From positions 182,916-246,915 of the forward strand of contig JACPIU010000008.1 of assembly GCA_016187935.1 (NCBI GenBank): DNA of 64,000 bases, given 5' to 3'. Both the position numbers and the translations under genes were made by a program. Below the pieces are notes generated by a model. The model made no database searches. It was not told the origin of the DNA and saw only the letters and a program-made list of their open reading frames with translations. Positions 44,387-54,759 of this stretch are shown here, piece by piece; position 1 is the first letter of the stretch, and each line of letters starts with the position of its first letter. The DNA is from Bdellovibrio sp. (GTDB lineage: Bacteria; Bdellovibrionota; Bacteriovoracia; Bacteriovoracales; Bacteriovoracaceae).

Positions 44387-46219
44387 TTATCTTTCGATTG
44401 TGTGGTTAATGACCTCAACCAACTCGGATATTTTAAACGGTAATCCCTGAACCTTGTTATAACCAATCGTTTGACAACCGAATCTAGAATCCAGAATAGT
44501 CTTCAACTGGCCCATATTGAGTTCAGGCACCAATATACGCTTGAATCCCTTCAGTAATTCTCCAATATTTTTGGGCATCGGATTAATGTACTGAAGGTGC
44601 ATCAATGAGACTTTCTTGCCACTCTCTCGGGCCTTCGCAACCGCCCCATGAGTAGCGCCATAAGTACCTCCCCATGAAACAACCAGAACATCTCCTGTCT
44701 TGTCTCCTTCCAATTCCTGCAACGGAATGTTGTCAGCCACCTTAGCGACTTTCTCGGCACGAATTTTAGTCATGATCTCATGGTTTTTCGGATCGTGGGA
44801 AACGTTTCCTGTATCCACCCATTTCTCCAAGCCACCGATTCGATGCTCATAACCGGGCATCCCTGGAACGGCCCATGACCGCACCAACTTGTCGTCGCGT
44901 TTATAGGGCAAGAATTTTTGGCCTTCTGGCAGTGAACCAGTAAGACGATGAGTCCGAATTTTAGGATAGGTCTTTTCCAGATCAGGGATACGCCATGGCT
45001 CAGCACCGTTAGCGATATAACCATCCGTCATCAACATGACTGGGGTCATATGTTCCAAAGACAATCGAGCGGCTTCAAAGGCCATATGGAAACAATCACC
45101 CGGCGTCTTGGCGGCAACAATAATTAAAGGGCATTCCCCGTGTCTGCCATACATGGCCTGCATCAAATCCGATTGCTCGGTTTTAGTAGGAAGACCTGTG
45201 GATGGTCCCCCACGCTGAACATCAACGATAACCAAAGGGAGTTCATAGATCACGGCGAGACCTAAGGCTTCGCCTTTTAAGGCGATACCGGGGCCTGAAC
45301 TTGTGGTAATTGAAAGAGCGCCACCGAAGGAAGCCCCGATAGCGGAACAAATTCCAGCAATCTCATCCTCGGCCTGGAAAGTTTTCACATTATAATTCTT
45401 CAATTTGGACAACTCATGGAGAATGTCTGAAGCAGGCGTGATCGGGTAGGATCCCAGAAAAAGTTCCATGCCGACGTTTTGAGCGGCATAAGCAAATCCC
45501 CAAGCGGTCGCTTCATTGCCATTGACTTGACGATAAAGCCCCGGAGTTATTTTGGCGGGAGCGACACGGAAAGTGGAAACTTGGATCTCAGTTGTTTCTG
45601 CAAAGTTGAATCCTGCTTTGAGTGCCGCAATGTTCGCTTGGGCCACTAAGGGGTTCTTGCCAAATTTTTGTTCGATCCATTTCACTGTGGGAGCTAAATC
45701 ACGATTAAAAAGAAAATAGGTAATCCCAAGAGCGTAGAAGTTTTTACAACGCCCTTTGGCCTTAGCATCAATATCAATATTGGCCAAGGCCCTCAGAGTT
45801 TGCTCAGTAACTTGTGCTTTAATCACTTGATAACTATCGAGTTCACCGCTACTCAGAGGATCTTTGTCATAACCAGCTTTTTTCAAACCGGCTTCATTAA
45901 ACGAGTCAAGATTGACGATAATCGTACCACCCTTACGAAGAGCGACTATATTTGCCTTAAGGGCGGCCGGGTTCATGGCCACAAGTACGTCAGGATCGTC
46001 TCCTGGAGTACTCACGTCAATAGCGCCAAAATTAACTTGAAATCCTGAAACTCCCGCAATCGTTCCTGATGGAGCACGAATTTCTGATGGATAATCTGGG
46101 AAAGTAGCAATGTCATTTCCCATCAAGGCCGAGGTATTTGAGAACTGAGTTCCGGTCAACTGCATTCCGTCACCAGAATCACCGGAGAAACGGATGACAA
46201 CACTTTCTAAATCTTTCAT
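44387..46219 (-). CDS. korA: 2-oxoacid:ferredoxin oxidoreductase, fused gamma-alpha subunit
   Basis: 610 residues. An N-terminal gamma domain begins VVIRFSGDSGDGMQLTG (about 1-190). An alpha domain (about 200-600) follows, with LGSYPITPASDILHELSK, QAEDEIAGICSAIGASFGGA and QRGGPSTGLPTKTEQSDLM. The fusion is the KorA arrangement known from actinobacteria and several other lineages. The first gene of korAB, it has AAAGGG upstream and a TATAAT box further up. It would supply succinyl-CoA in place of the 2-oxoglutarate dehydrogenase complex. Confidence 0.9.
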   Translation of the reverse strand: MKDLESVVIRFSGDSGDGMQLTGTQFSNTSALMGNDIATFPDYPSEIRAPSGTIAGVSGFQVNFGAIDVSTPGDDPDVLVAMNPAALKANIVALRKGGTIIVNLDSFNEAGLKKAGYDKDPLSSGELDSYQVIKAQVTEQTLRALANIDIDAKAKGRCKNFYALGITYFLFNRDLAPTVKWIEQKFGKNPLVAQANIAALKAGFNFAETTEIQVSTFRVAPAKITPGLYRQVNGNEATAWGFAYAAQNVGMELFLGSYPITPASDILHELSKLKNYNVKTFQAEDEIAGICSAIGASFGGALSITTSSGPGIALKGEALGLAVIYELPLVIVDVQRGGPSTGLPTKTEQSDLMQAMYGRHGECPLIIVAAKTPGDCFHMAFEAARLSLEHMTPVMLMTDGYIANGAEPWRIPDLEKTYPKIRTHRLTGSLPEGQKFLPYKRDDKLVRSWAVPGMPGYEHRIGGLEKWVDTGNVSHDPKNHEIMTKIRAEKVAKVADNIPLQELEGDKTGDVLVVSWGGTYGATHGAVAKARESGKKVSLMHLQYINPMPKNIGELLKGFKRILVPELNMGQLKTILDSRFGCQTIGYNKVQGLPFKISELVEVINHTIER

Positions 46220-46266
46220 GGTTGGGAGCCCTTTGATTAAGATAATCAGGTAAAACCTGAAAAAAT

Positions 46267-46295
46267 ATTATAAATTGATGAATGAGAATACCTTG
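46267..46295 (-). promoter_or_regulatory. Possible promoter of korAB
   Basis: A perfect TATAAT on the minus strand (46267-46272) lies about 50 bases before the korA ATG. The -35 region is poor (TTCAAG-like). Confidence 0.4.
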
Positions 46296-46343
46296 AACAC
46301 CCTGTATTTGGCCATGGGGAAAGTCCCTCCACACTCTAAGACA

Positions 46344-48215
46344 CTACAGAGACAATTTCTGCAATCGGTCATAGAGATTTTGAGCTTGGCGATGATCAAG
46401 ATCAAACAAATTGCACAATTCTAAAGCGGAAAGCTGGCGCAACTCGGTCACACTCATCTCTAATCTTTGAATAATTTTTTGTTTGGCCTTGGCCCCAATA
46501 CCTTCAATCCCATCCAACCAGCCCCCCAATCGATCTTTGTGAAAAGCATGATGATGGAGTTTCCGCGAAAAACGATGGGCCTCATCCCGCATGAATACTA
46601 AAATTTTCATCAAGGCTCGTGATTTGATTAGTGGTAAAGGATTAGAACGACCGGGAATAAAGATGCGCTCCTGCTTCACAACATCGCCACCTCGTTCTTT
46701 TGCCAGAGCAACCACAGGAATAGACAACTTGTATTCTTCTAAAAGAGAAACAAACTGCGACAGTTGCCCTTTTCCTCCATCAAGCACAAAGACATCCGGA
46801 TAATGTCTCTTCTCAAATCTCTTTGCCAGTGCCTCACGCATGAATGCAAAATCATTATTTCCCTCAGGACGTGCAGTCAAATGATAGAAACGATAATCCT
46901 TTTTAACAGGCCTGCCTTCTTCAAAAACCACAATTCCTGCCGTCGGCCGCTCCCCTTGCCAAATGGCAATATCAATACACTCCAAACGCTTGGGCCTTTC
47001 TTTTAAGTGTAGTAAATTTTGCAAGAATCCAAGGCCGACAAATGGGCCCTCTTCATTAAGAACACGAATACGTTGCCCCTCACGAGCATGCTCTGAAGCT
47101 AAACGAAAAAGTTCCGGATAGGCAATTTTTGGTGAAAAAACTTCAATGGGAGCATCACAAACCTTAGACACCCCGACCTGAAAAAGCGTGGTTGCAGGAG
47201 CGGATAAATCTGTGACGATCGCAACCGGCAACGAGTCGTGTGTTTCAGCATAATATTGGAGAGCAAAGCGAATGAGTTCCATTTCAATCTCTTCTTGGCA
47301 ATCGGCCAATGGAAAATGAAATGCTTTACTACCTAAGAGAAGATTGTTTCTTACTAAATAGAGAGAAATGTCCACCTCAATTTCACCCACATGGTAAGCG
47401 AGAATATCAATGTCCTTATGCAAACCATCTAGTTCCGCATTGGTTTGTTTTTCTGCTAAGACAAATTTCTCTAAAAGCGGGAGAGAATCCCGAATAAAAG
47501 CAGCATGCTCAAAGGCCTCTGTCTGGGCAAAAGCAAGCATTCTTTGCTTTAAGTGATCGATCGTTTTATCCGGAGCACCTTGAAAAAAAGCCAATGCACT
47601 CTGCATTAATTCATCATACTCTTTCTTTCCAACGAGCTGCCGACATGGGGCAGTACATTGTTTCATTTGATAAAGCAGGCATGGCTCTCGACGCGAGTTA
47701 AATTCCTGCAAACTACAATCACGCAGGCCAAAACACTTGATCATCAAGCGCAAAACTTCAGAAACTTCTCCGGCATTGGGAAAGGGTCCAAAAACTAAAG
47801 TTTTTGGATCATTGCGCTTTGGTCGACGCAAATAACGGAAGGTAGGAAAAGATTCACCCAAGGCAATGACAACATAGGGATAAGATTTATCGTCACGAAG
47901 ACGGATATTGTATCGTGGTGAATGCTTTTTGATTAGATTATGTTCTATGATCAAGGCCTCAGCTTCATTACCGGCGATAATAAAGTCAAAATCCCGGACT
48001 TTTTCAACCATATGAATGGTTTTTAGGGCCTTAGATGATTCATTAAAGTAAGTAACAACCCTGGCCTTGAGATTTTTGGCCTTTCCAACGTATAAAACTT
48101 CATCATCCTTGGCCTTCATAAGATAGCAGCCAGGGCCTGTCGGAAGCGATTTGGCCTTCGCTAATAGTTTTTCCTGTTGCGGCCCCTTGCAGGGAGTCTT
48201 TACGGTATCACTCAC
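46344..48215 (-). CDS. uvrC: Excinuclease ABC subunit C
   Basis: 623 residues: a GIY-YIG nuclease domain (GPGCYLMKAKDDEVLYVGKAK), a Cys-rich segment with CTAPC, a UVR helix pair, the RNase H-like 5' nuclease domain (IVVFEEGRPVKKDYRFY) and tandem HhH motifs at the C-terminus. It makes both incisions in nucleotide excision repair. The start is a GTG at 48215. It lies divergent from the zinc-finger/Tudor-like gene at 48262, with 46 bases between the starts. Confidence 0.95.
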   Translation of the reverse strand: MSDTVKTPCKGPQQEKLLAKAKSLPTGPGCYLMKAKDDEVLYVGKAKNLKARVVTYFNESSKALKTIHMVEKVRDFDFIIAGNEAEALIIEHNLIKKHSPRYNIRLRDDKSYPYVVIALGESFPTFRYLRRPKRNDPKTLVFGPFPNAGEVSEVLRLMIKCFGLRDCSLQEFNSRREPCLLYQMKQCTAPCRQLVGKKEYDELMQSALAFFQGAPDKTIDHLKQRMLAFAQTEAFEHAAFIRDSLPLLEKFVLAEKQTNAELDGLHKDIDILAYHVGEIEVDISLYLVRNNLLLGSKAFHFPLADCQEEIEMELIRFALQYYAETHDSLPVAIVTDLSAPATTLFQVGVSKVCDAPIEVFSPKIAYPELFRLASEHAREGQRIRVLNEEGPFVGLGFLQNLLHLKERPKRLECIDIAIWQGERPTAGIVVFEEGRPVKKDYRFYHLTARPEGNNDFAFMREALAKRFEKRHYPDVFVLDGGKGQLSQFVSLLEEYKLSIPVVALAKERGGDVVKQERIFIPGRSNPLPLIKSRALMKILVFMRDEAHRFSRKLHHHAFHKDRLGGWLDGIEGIGAKAKQKIIQRLEMSVTELRQLSALELCNLFDLDHRQAQNLYDRLQKLSL

Positions 48216-48261
48216 AATGCAATAAACTCCCTAGATTATTCTCCTGTTGCCAAGGAAAGGT

Positions 48262-48687
48262 ATGTCTCAATTATCCGCCGGTAAAGAAATTTCAAGCTAC
48301 TGTAACAAATGTAAACTTACTCTAGCTCATACAATTGTTGTAATGAAAAATGATCGAGTCCCCGGCAAAGTGACTTGCAATACTTGCAAGTCTTCCCATG
48401 CATATAAAGACCCGGAATCTGCTGCCGCTTCGGCCAAAGCCGCCGCCAAAAAGCGTGACAAAAAGCGAGATAGTCGGCCTCAAATTCCTCTGGCCGAATT
48501 TTGGCAACAGTCCGTCAATAAGGCACGCGGACCAGGCCGTGCTTACTCACCTAAAACAGTCTTTGTTGTTGGAGACCTTCTTGAGCATTCCGTGTTCGGC
48601 ACCGGTGTGGTTGATAAAATTTTTGATAAAACAAAAATGGAAGTCATCTTTCAAGACCATATTCGTACACTAATGCATAGTCTCTAA
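48262..48687 (+). CDS. Small protein with CxxC zinc finger and PcrA/CarD-like Tudor domain
   Basis: 141 residues from the ATG at 48262, which has AAGGAAAGG upstream. The N-terminal CNKC and CNTC pairs are about 27 residues apart and could bind zinc. A Lys/Ala-rich linker follows. The C-terminal VGDLLEHSVFGTGVVDKIF then fits the small beta-barrel pattern of the UvrD/PcrA tail and of CarD-type RNA polymerase-binding modules. It sits divergent from uvrC, which suggests a link between transcription and repair. That is inference. Confidence 0.7.
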   Translation: MSQLSAGKEISSYCNKCKLTLAHTIVVMKNDRVPGKVTCNTCKSSHAYKDPESAAASAKAAAKKRDKKRDSRPQIPLAEFWQQSVNKARGPGRAYSPKTVFVVGDLLEHSVFGTGVVDKIFDKTKMEVIFQDHIRTLMHSL

Positions 48688-48722
48688 AATCCAGCAAGCC
48701 GATGAAAGGTTATTAAAGAAGT

Positions 48723-50174
48723 TTATTGGTAGAAGCCGTAACCGCCGCCAGCGCCAAAATACCCGCCAAATCCAGCGTTAAATCCCATTGAGAGACCCAT
48801 GTTGCCCATGGCATAGGGAGCTCCACCATACATACCCTGGCCCCAATAATTATTGTAAAGATTAGCACCAGCGTTCTGATAATTTTGCTGAAGAGCTGAC
48901 ATCGCTGCAGCTTGGGCAGCCATATTCCCTTGAGCTCGGGCCATTCCGGCCTGCTCTTGTTGCATTGTGGCCTGTTGTACGGCCATCATTTGTTGCTGTT
49001 GCTGCTGCCACATTTGTTGCTGAGCGGACATTCCTCCTTGCCCACCCAAGCCACCACCTGCTCCCCAGTAACCACCCATACCATTACCCCATGGATACGG
49101 GCCAACGCCTAATCCACCACCAAGTGAGCCCGGCCCTCCATATCCACCAGGGCCACCCATTCCGCCGAGCCCACCATAGACTCCAAAACCCGGGCCACCC
49201 ATACCACCATAACCACCCATTCCTGGCATTCCAAAACCACCGTAACCGCCCATTCCAGGCATTCCAAAGCCACCATAGCCGCCCATTCCAGGGCCACCCA
49301 TACCGCCCATTCCGCCCAGACCAATATTAAAACCTAATCCGCCACCAAAACCTGGACCACCATAACCACCCATGCCGGGCATTCCAAAACCACCATAACC
49401 ACCCATACCGCCCATGCCACCCATGCCGGGCATTCCAAAACCGCCATATCCGCCCATTCCACCCATACCGCCCATTCCCATGGGATTGCCCATGCCGAGA
49501 CCAAAGTTAATTCCCATTCCGAAACCAGGATAGCCAAAACCACCACCCATACCAGCACCAGGATACGGGCCCATCATTCCGGCCATCATACCCGGAGTAT
49601 AACCAGCAGCGATGTAAGGATTTCCTCCTCCACCAAAACCATTACCCCACATGCCACCATATCCAGCGAAGCCACCTCCCATTCCACCGCCCATACCATT
49701 GCACATTCCAGCGGCATTAAATCCCATCTCAGGAGTAATGGGATTGGCACCACGGCTTTCATAATAACTTAAAAATGAATTGTATCGAGATGTGCATTCC
49801 TCATGACCACGAGTATAAGCACCGGCCCAAGCTTCTTGTGTCCGATTCTGATAATAAGAACCAAGCCACACACTTCCCACCATGGCCAGAGGTCCGGCCA
49901 CTATGCCCAAGGCTTCAACCCAAGGCGATGGTCCTTCCGGTGCTCGTGCCGCTTCACAGTCAATACAGTCGTACCCTGCATAAGAACCGCCACCACCACC
50001 GCCTCCTCCACCAGCTTCGGCGCGCATACAGAACTGCCAATCGCGTGGATAAGCGACGCGGTCGATATTCTCACATCTTGAGAGCTGGGCCATACCGGGA
50101 GACGCCGATAGACACAGGGTAAAGAGGAGTAGAGTTTTAACAAAAACTGAGTTCCGATTAAAATGGGAGCGCAT
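48723..50174 (-). CDS. Exported Gly/Met/Tyr-rich repeat protein
   Basis: 483 residues from the ATG at 50174, which has GGAGA upstream. A signal peptide ends at about residue 30 (SASPGMA). Cys-containing N-terminal segments CENID and CIDCEAA lie either side of a nine-Gly run. A hydrophobic segment near 90-105 follows, then about 250 residues of imperfect GGYGGFGMPGMGG-type repeats. A Gln/Met/Ala-rich helical stretch and a Gly/Tyr-rich tail close the protein. It resembles structural or surface Gly-rich proteins by composition only. The repeats could form a flexible or self-associating surface layer. Confidence 0.75.
   Translation of the reverse strand: MRSHFNRNSVFVKTLLLFTLCLSASPGMAQLSRCENIDRVAYPRDWQFCMRAEAGGGGGGGGGSYAGYDCIDCEAARAPEGPSPWVEALGIVAGPLAMVGSVWLGSYYQNRTQEAWAGAYTRGHEECTSRYNSFLSYYESRGANPITPEMGFNAAGMCNGMGGGMGGGFAGYGGMWGNGFGGGGNPYIAAGYTPGMMAGMMGPYPGAGMGGGFGYPGFGMGINFGLGMGNPMGMGGMGGMGGYGGFGMPGMGGMGGMGGYGGFGMPGMGGYGGPGFGGGLGFNIGLGGMGGMGGPGMGGYGGFGMPGMGGYGGFGMPGMGGYGGMGGPGFGVYGGLGGMGGPGGYGGPGSLGGGLGVGPYPWGNGMGGYWGAGGGLGGQGGMSAQQQMWQQQQQQMMAVQQATMQQEQAGMARAQGNMAAQAAAMSALQQNYQNAGANLYNNYWGQGMYGGAPYAMGNMGLSMGFNAGFGGYFGAGGGYGFYQ
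49180..49480 (-). repeat. Coding tandem repeats in the Gly-rich protein gene
   Basis: Several units of about 24-36 bases encode GGYGGFGMPGM and GGMGGM blocks. They are near-identical at DNA level, so slipped-strand copy-number change is plausible. Boundaries are approximate. Confidence 0.6.
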
Positions 50175-50190
50175 AATTTTCTCCACAATC

Positions 50191-50351
50191 ATGAGGGAGT
50201 CCAAAAATCACTATTTCGGCCTCCCATACTCGTTCGATGTGTTATCGGAACTTTACGCAGAAACTTGAGTAAAACCAAAAAAAGTGACTTGGACGCAATG
50301 ATTCGCCAATACTTGATGGATATGATTAGGAATGAAGAATTACTAAACTAA
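50191..50351 (+). pseudogene. Possible small gene split by a frameshift
   Basis: An ATG at 50191 encodes 25 residues, MRESKNHYFGLPYSFDVL and on to AET, then a stop. In the -1 frame the sequence continues without a break as NLSKTKKSDLDAMIRQYLMD and ends in RNEELLN at 50351. Joined, it would be about 54 residues with protein-like composition. There is no good ribosome site. It may be a decayed gene, a site of -1 frameshifting, or chance. Confidence 0.3.
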
Positions 50352-50352
50352 A

Positions 50353-50799
50353 TTAAGCGCGTTTAATAGAAAAAGCGCGAATCTTCCCTACCAAATAGGC
50401 GACAATTTCTTCGTCCGTGCCGAAGACATCCTCGACTAATTCTGACTCAAGAAGAAAATTAGTCACACGTAGGGCGAGTTGATGAAGGGATTCAACAAGG
50501 TAAAGGCCTGCAATATTCTCACCGCTGAATGATTTGATAATTTCTTTTCTGGCATGATTATAGATTTCTGATTCAGTCACATCCTCTGTCACATTTTCAA
50601 TGCCCAACTTTTCTTCTACCTCTTCCAAAGCCTGCTGTTTAATGTCATCGTCTGTCGCCAGACCGACATTAATTTCCGTCGCCAGAGCTTCGATCAAATC
50701 GAGTCTTCCAGCAACGTTAAAGTCTACAATCTGATCATCTTTCAGGTGATTAACAATATAACTGGCAAGGGCCTTGAGCGTCTCAAAATCAGTTTTCAT
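50353..50799 (-). CDS. DUF507-like protein
   Basis: 148 residues from the ATG at 50799, which has AAGGA ten bases upstream; the open frame reaches 50919. Helical and acidic. The LASYIVNHLKDDQIVDF, DLIEALATEIN and DIKQQALEEVEEKLG segments fit the DUF507 pattern of one or two copies of a helical unit. The function of the family is unknown. No operon partner is evident, and the gap to murJ upstream is about 260 bases. Confidence 0.6.
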   Translation of the reverse strand: MKTDFETLKALASYIVNHLKDDQIVDFNVAGRLDLIEALATEINVGLATDDDIKQQALEEVEEKLGIENVTEDVTESEIYNHARKEIIKSFSGENIAGLYLVESLHQLALRVTNFLLESELVEDVFGTDEEIVAYLVGKIRAFSIKRA

Positions 50800-51063
50800 C
50801 AGGTGTCTTCCTTGATTGATTTGATCGACGTGATTGGTTGTTTGGTCGGCCATAGTTAACAGCATCCATGAGCAAACATTTTCCTTTAATCTCCCATCAC
50901 TCAAAAGAACATCTTTCAAGAAATGGCATTAAATTTAGCACCAAAATGCCAATTTTTTGCTTCGCTTTAAAAACAAAATCAAATTTAGTTTATCAGATAA
51001 GTTCCTGACCTCACAAGCAATAACTTAAGAATTTCATAACCTTTTTACTGTTTAAATATTCTT

Positions 51064-52653
51064 TTATTGTCTTCGTCGCGCATTCCAAAGTGTTTTGAGT
51101 GTCGCTGTTTCACCAAGCAAAAGCAGACTAATACTAAAGATCAAAAGACCAAGAAGCGCTAGAGCTGCGAGAATGACAGCACGATACAGAAGGGATTCCT
51201 GATGCGGATAGTAACTTTGAAAGTAGTGCACAATATGAAATGTGACCACTCCACTAAAGATAGATTTCAAAACTAAGGGTCTGACAAAAAATAACCAAGA
51301 CAAATTTAAATATCGTTGCAAATAAATTGTCTGGCATGCCACATTTAAAAACATCGCCAAACCTGTTCCCAAGGCCAATACGGCAAAACCATAATGAGGA
51401 ACGGCCCACCAACAAAACAAAATATTGACCAAAATTGATCCCACCGAAAAGATCACGGCAACAGAAGGTCGATCAAGAGTATAAAAAGTCGGGGCGAAAA
51501 CTTTATAAATACCGTAAAAAGGTAGACCCAGCAAATAATAACGAAAAGCAGCGGCGGTATTAAAAGCATCCATTTCTATGAATTTACCGCGCAAAAAAAC
51601 CACATTAATAATTGGACCGGCCAAGGCCAACATGACCGCTGTGGCCGGAATGAGCAACACGGTTAAGAGATTGTAGCTTGATTGCAAAAAATTGATCGCT
51701 TCCTGACGGTCACCCTTTTTCCAGGCATCAGAAAAATGAACTAAATTAGAACTGGCAATGGAAACTCCCAACATGCCGACAGGGAATTGGAATAAGCGAA
51801 AAGCATAAGTCAACCAGCTCACAGCACCAATCACGGTTCCGGTGGCCAAGATAGTGTTGATCAGAACATTGACCTGAGCGGCAGCAATACCAATCGTGCC
51901 AATGCCAAGACGTGAGATAATTCTTTTTTGGTTGGGCCCCCAGAGTTTGATCGGTCCAGTGAAAGGAATGCGCTTGGCAACCAGAGGAACTTGCAATCCC
52001 AATTGCGCCATCCCTCCTAACATTACTCCAATCCCGAGGGCATAAATAGCATTTCGCCCTTGTGAAATAAGCAGCGCAGGAACTCCAATCATACACAAAA
52101 TAGAGAAAAAGTTAAAAGCAGCCGGGGCCAAGGCGGGGATGAAAAATATTTTTTGCGTGTTGAGGGCACCCATCGCCAATGCCGCCATTGAAATCAAAAA
52201 AAGAAAAGGGGACATTATTTGAGTCAGCACAACTGTGACTTGAAAAATCTCTGGATTGTTGACAAAACTTGGCGCCACAAAGGCCACAATCGAATTAGCA
52301 AAAATTATCATACAAAAGGAAATGATTCCGGTGACGATTCCCAAGAGGATGCTCATGGACCAAAACAAACTGTGGCTGCCACTGGTATCCTTCTGATTTA
52401 CTTCTGTAAAAATGGGAACAAAAGCCGAGGAAAAAGCCCCTTCAGCAAAAAGATCACGCAACATGTTAGGCAAGCGATAGGCAACTAAGAAAGCATCGGT
52501 CAGACCTGATGCCCCAAAAAGATGGGCCATCAATTGTTCTCGCACCAGTCCCAAAATACGACTGATAAACGTTGCCACTGCCATTTTAGCAGACGAGAAA
52601 AAAACTTTACGCGTTGTCTGCCCTACTACCTGTGCTGACACACGGCCCTCCAT
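51064..52653 (-). CDS. murJ: Lipid II flippase MurJ
   Basis: About 529 residues, with some 14 TM segments. [20 protein letters not shown] at the N-terminus and [16 protein letters not shown] are MurJ/MviN signatures. It moves lipid II across the inner membrane for cell-wall synthesis. The start at 52653 is the best of several; the open frame reaches 52728, which would collide with hppA on the other strand. Confidence 0.92.
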   Translation of the reverse strand: MEGRVSAQVVGQTTRKVFFSSAKMAVATFISRILGLVREQLMAHLFGASGLTDAFLVAYRLPNMLRDLFAEGAFSSAFVPIFTEVNQKDTSGSHSLFWSMSILLGIVTGIISFCMIIFANSIVAFVAPSFVNNPEIFQVTVVLTQIMSPFLFLISMAALAMGALNTQKIFFIPALAPAAFNFFSILCMIGVPALLISQGRNAIYALGIGVMLGGMAQLGLQVPLVAKRIPFTGPIKLWGPNQKRIISRLGIGTIGIAAAQVNVLINTILATGTVIGAVSWLTYAFRLFQFPVGMLGVSIASSNLVHFSDAWKKGDRQEAINFLQSSYNLLTVLLIPATAVMLALAGPIINVVFLRGKFIEMDAFNTAAAFRYYLLGLPFYGIYKVFAPTFYTLDRPSVAVIFSVGSILVNILFCWWAVPHYGFAVLALGTGLAMFLNVACQTIYLQRYLNLSWLFFVRPLVLKSIFSGVVTFHIVHYFQSYYPHQESLLYRAVILAALALLGLLIFSISLLLLGETATLKTLWNARRRQ

Positions 52654-52726
52654 GTCCCGAATACCTATACACTTTTTATGCCCTATGGTAACACTTTTAG
52701 TCTGCAAGACTAAGGAGAATCTCCTC

Positions 52727-54733
52727 ATGAACCCGATAATAAATTATGTTTCATTTGGCCCATGGATTGCCGTGGCCGGTTTTGCTTTTACCGCCCTGAC
52801 TTATATCTGGATCATTACGCGGCCGAGCGGCAATCCACGAATGCTGGAGATCGCTGGCGAAATCGAAACAGGTTCCATGGCCTTCCTAAAAAAAGAATAC
52901 ACCATCCTTCTTGGGCTCCTTTTTCTTGTCACAGCACTGCTCACATACTTTTTAAGTAAAGATACAGGACTCTGCTATATCCTGGGCGCCTTCTCCTCCA
53001 TGACCTGTGGTTATATTGGTATGAAGGCCGCCACCAAGGCCAATGTTCGAACGGCACAAGCGGCCACTTCCAAAGGACTGGGTCAAGCACTCTCCATCGC
53101 CTTTTATGGCGGGTCGGTGATGGGAATGACAGTGGCCTCAATCGGTCTGTTCGGAATCTCCCTGCTTTATATATATCTTACCGACAGTCCCACTATTGAA
53201 GCACTCAATGGTTTTGCCATGGGCGCTTCCTCAACTGCACTTTTCGCACGTGTCGGTGGAGGTATCTTTACCAAGGCCGCCGATGTCGGTGCCGATCTGG
53301 TAGGAAAAATTGAAGTCGGAATTCCCGAAGATGATCCCCGCAACCCCGCCGCCATTGCCGACAATGTCGGTGATAATGTGGGAGACACCGCCGGGATGGG
53401 TGCCGATATTTTCGAATCATACGTGGGCTCTATTGTTGCCACGATGTTTATCGGTTCGACCATGGCCCAAAAATCAACCGAAGCGGTGGTACTTCCGGTG
53501 CTCATTGCCATGATTGGACTCTTGGCATCGGTGGTGGGTATTCTCTCCATGAACATACTGAAAAGCATCGGTGCAAGCGTGGCCCTGCGCTTGGCCCCTA
53601 TTATTAGTCTGATTCTGCTTTTTGTAGGGGCTTACTATGCCGTGGCCGGTCTGAATTTTGAAACAACTTTTATCAGTCTTCTGGGTCCGTTTTATGCCAT
53701 GATTGTTGGTTCCTTGGTGGGACTCTTCATTGGGGTGATTACAGAATATTTTACTTCCAGCGATTTTTCTCCCGTCAAACGCCTGGCGAAGGCCAGTAAA
53801 ACCGGTCCCGCCACCAATATTATTGCCGGTCTGGCGGTGGGCATGTATTCCTGCATCCCGCCGATTCTGCTCATCTGTGTGGCCATCTATTTTGCTCACT
53901 TCTTTGCCGGTCTGTACGGTATCGGTTTGGCGGCGGTGGGCATGTTAGCCACAACGGGAATCACGATGACGATTGATGCCTATGGGCCCATCTCTGACAA
54001 TGCCAGTGGAATAGCCGAAATGAGTAGCTTAGGTTCCGAGGTACGCAAAATAACCGAAGGTTTGGATACCCTCGGAAACACCACTGCCGCCATCGGAAAA
54101 GGATTTGCCATTGGATCGGCGGCACTAACTGCTTTGGCCATGTTCTCTGCCTATTCAACCTCGGTTGGCCTGGCCAGCATTAACATTTTAAATCCACGGG
54201 TAGTGATTGGGCTTTTTCTGGGAGGTCTGCTCCCTTTTTTCGTGGGGGCCAATACCATGAGTGCGGTTGGTCGTGCCGCTCAAAAAATTGTGGAAGAAGT
54301 GCGACGCCAATTTCGGGAAATTCCTGGATTAATGGAAGGCAAGGGCAAGCCGGATACAAAACGCTGTATAAATATCTCAACCCTTGCATCCCTGCGTGAG
54401 ATGATTTTACCAGGTCTAAGCGCCATCTTCGTGCCTCTCATTATTGGATTTTCTTTGGGAAAGGAAGCGCTTGGTGGCACCTTGGCCGGTGCAACTCTCA
54501 CTGGAACTCTCTTGGCACTTTTCATGGCCAATGCCGGGAGTGCCTGGGATAATGCTAAAAAATACATCGAGCAAGGTGCGGTTTCCGGCGAGAAAAAAGG
54601 TTCAGATGCTCACAAAGCTGCCGTGACCGGCGATACAATTGGTGACCCCTTTAAAGACACCTCTGGACCGGCCATGAACATTTTAATCAAGCTCATGGCC
54701 ATTGTGGCAATGGTGATCGCCCCACTCTTATAA
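52727..54733 (+). CDS. hppA: Membrane-bound ion-pumping pyrophosphatase
   Basis: 668 residues from the ATG at 52727, which has AAGGAG upstream. About 16 TM segments. The pyrophosphate site contains [19 protein letters not shown] and [35 protein letters not shown] has Ala where K+-independent enzymes have Lys (position 460 in the usual numbering), which points to the K+-dependent class. Whether it pumps H+ or Na+ cannot be read here. It recovers energy from pyrophosphate. The gene is divergent from murJ and 26 bases before the dCMP deaminase gene. Confidence 0.95.
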   Translation: MNPIINYVSFGPWIAVAGFAFTALTYIWIITRPSGNPRMLEIAGEIETGSMAFLKKEYTILLGLLFLVTALLTYFLSKDTGLCYILGAFSSMTCGYIGMKAATKANVRTAQAATSKGLGQALSIAFYGGSVMGMTVASIGLFGISLLYIYLTDSPTIEALNGFAMGASSTALFARVGGGIFTKAADVGADLVGKIEVGIPEDDPRNPAAIADNVGDNVGDTAGMGADIFESYVGSIVATMFIGSTMAQKSTEAVVLPVLIAMIGLLASVVGILSMNILKSIGASVALRLAPIISLILLFVGAYYAVAGLNFETTFISLLGPFYAMIVGSLVGLFIGVITEYFTSSDFSPVKRLAKASKTGPATNIIAGLAVGMYSCIPPILLICVAIYFAHFFAGLYGIGLAAVGMLATTGITMTIDAYGPISDNASGIAEMSSLGSEVRKITEGLDTLGNTTAAIGKGFAIGSAALTALAMFSAYSTSVGLASINILNPRVVIGLFLGGLLPFFVGANTMSAVGRAAQKIVEEVRRQFREIPGLMEGKGKPDTKRCINISTLASLREMILPGLSAIFVPLIIGFSLGKEALGGTLAGATLTGTLLALFMANAGSAWDNAKKYIEQGAVSGEKKGSDAHKAAVTGDTIGDPFKDTSGPAMNILIKLMAIVAMVIAPLL

Positions 54734-54759
54734 ATGGTAATTTTTGACATAGGATTTTT

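Noticed and set aside
46246-46260. TCAGG-TAAAA-CCTGA hairpin between korA and uvrC
   Set aside because: The stem is only five pairs and no T-run follows on the strand that would need a terminator.
49080-49480. Regularly spaced repeats resembling an array
   Set aside because: In-frame coding repeats of a Gly-rich protein, with no constant repeat and unique spacer pattern, so not CRISPR.
53474-53899. Minus-strand ORF of 141 codons inside hppA
   Set aside because: Antisense shadow of a highly conserved pump gene, with His/Gln/Gly-rich nonsense composition.
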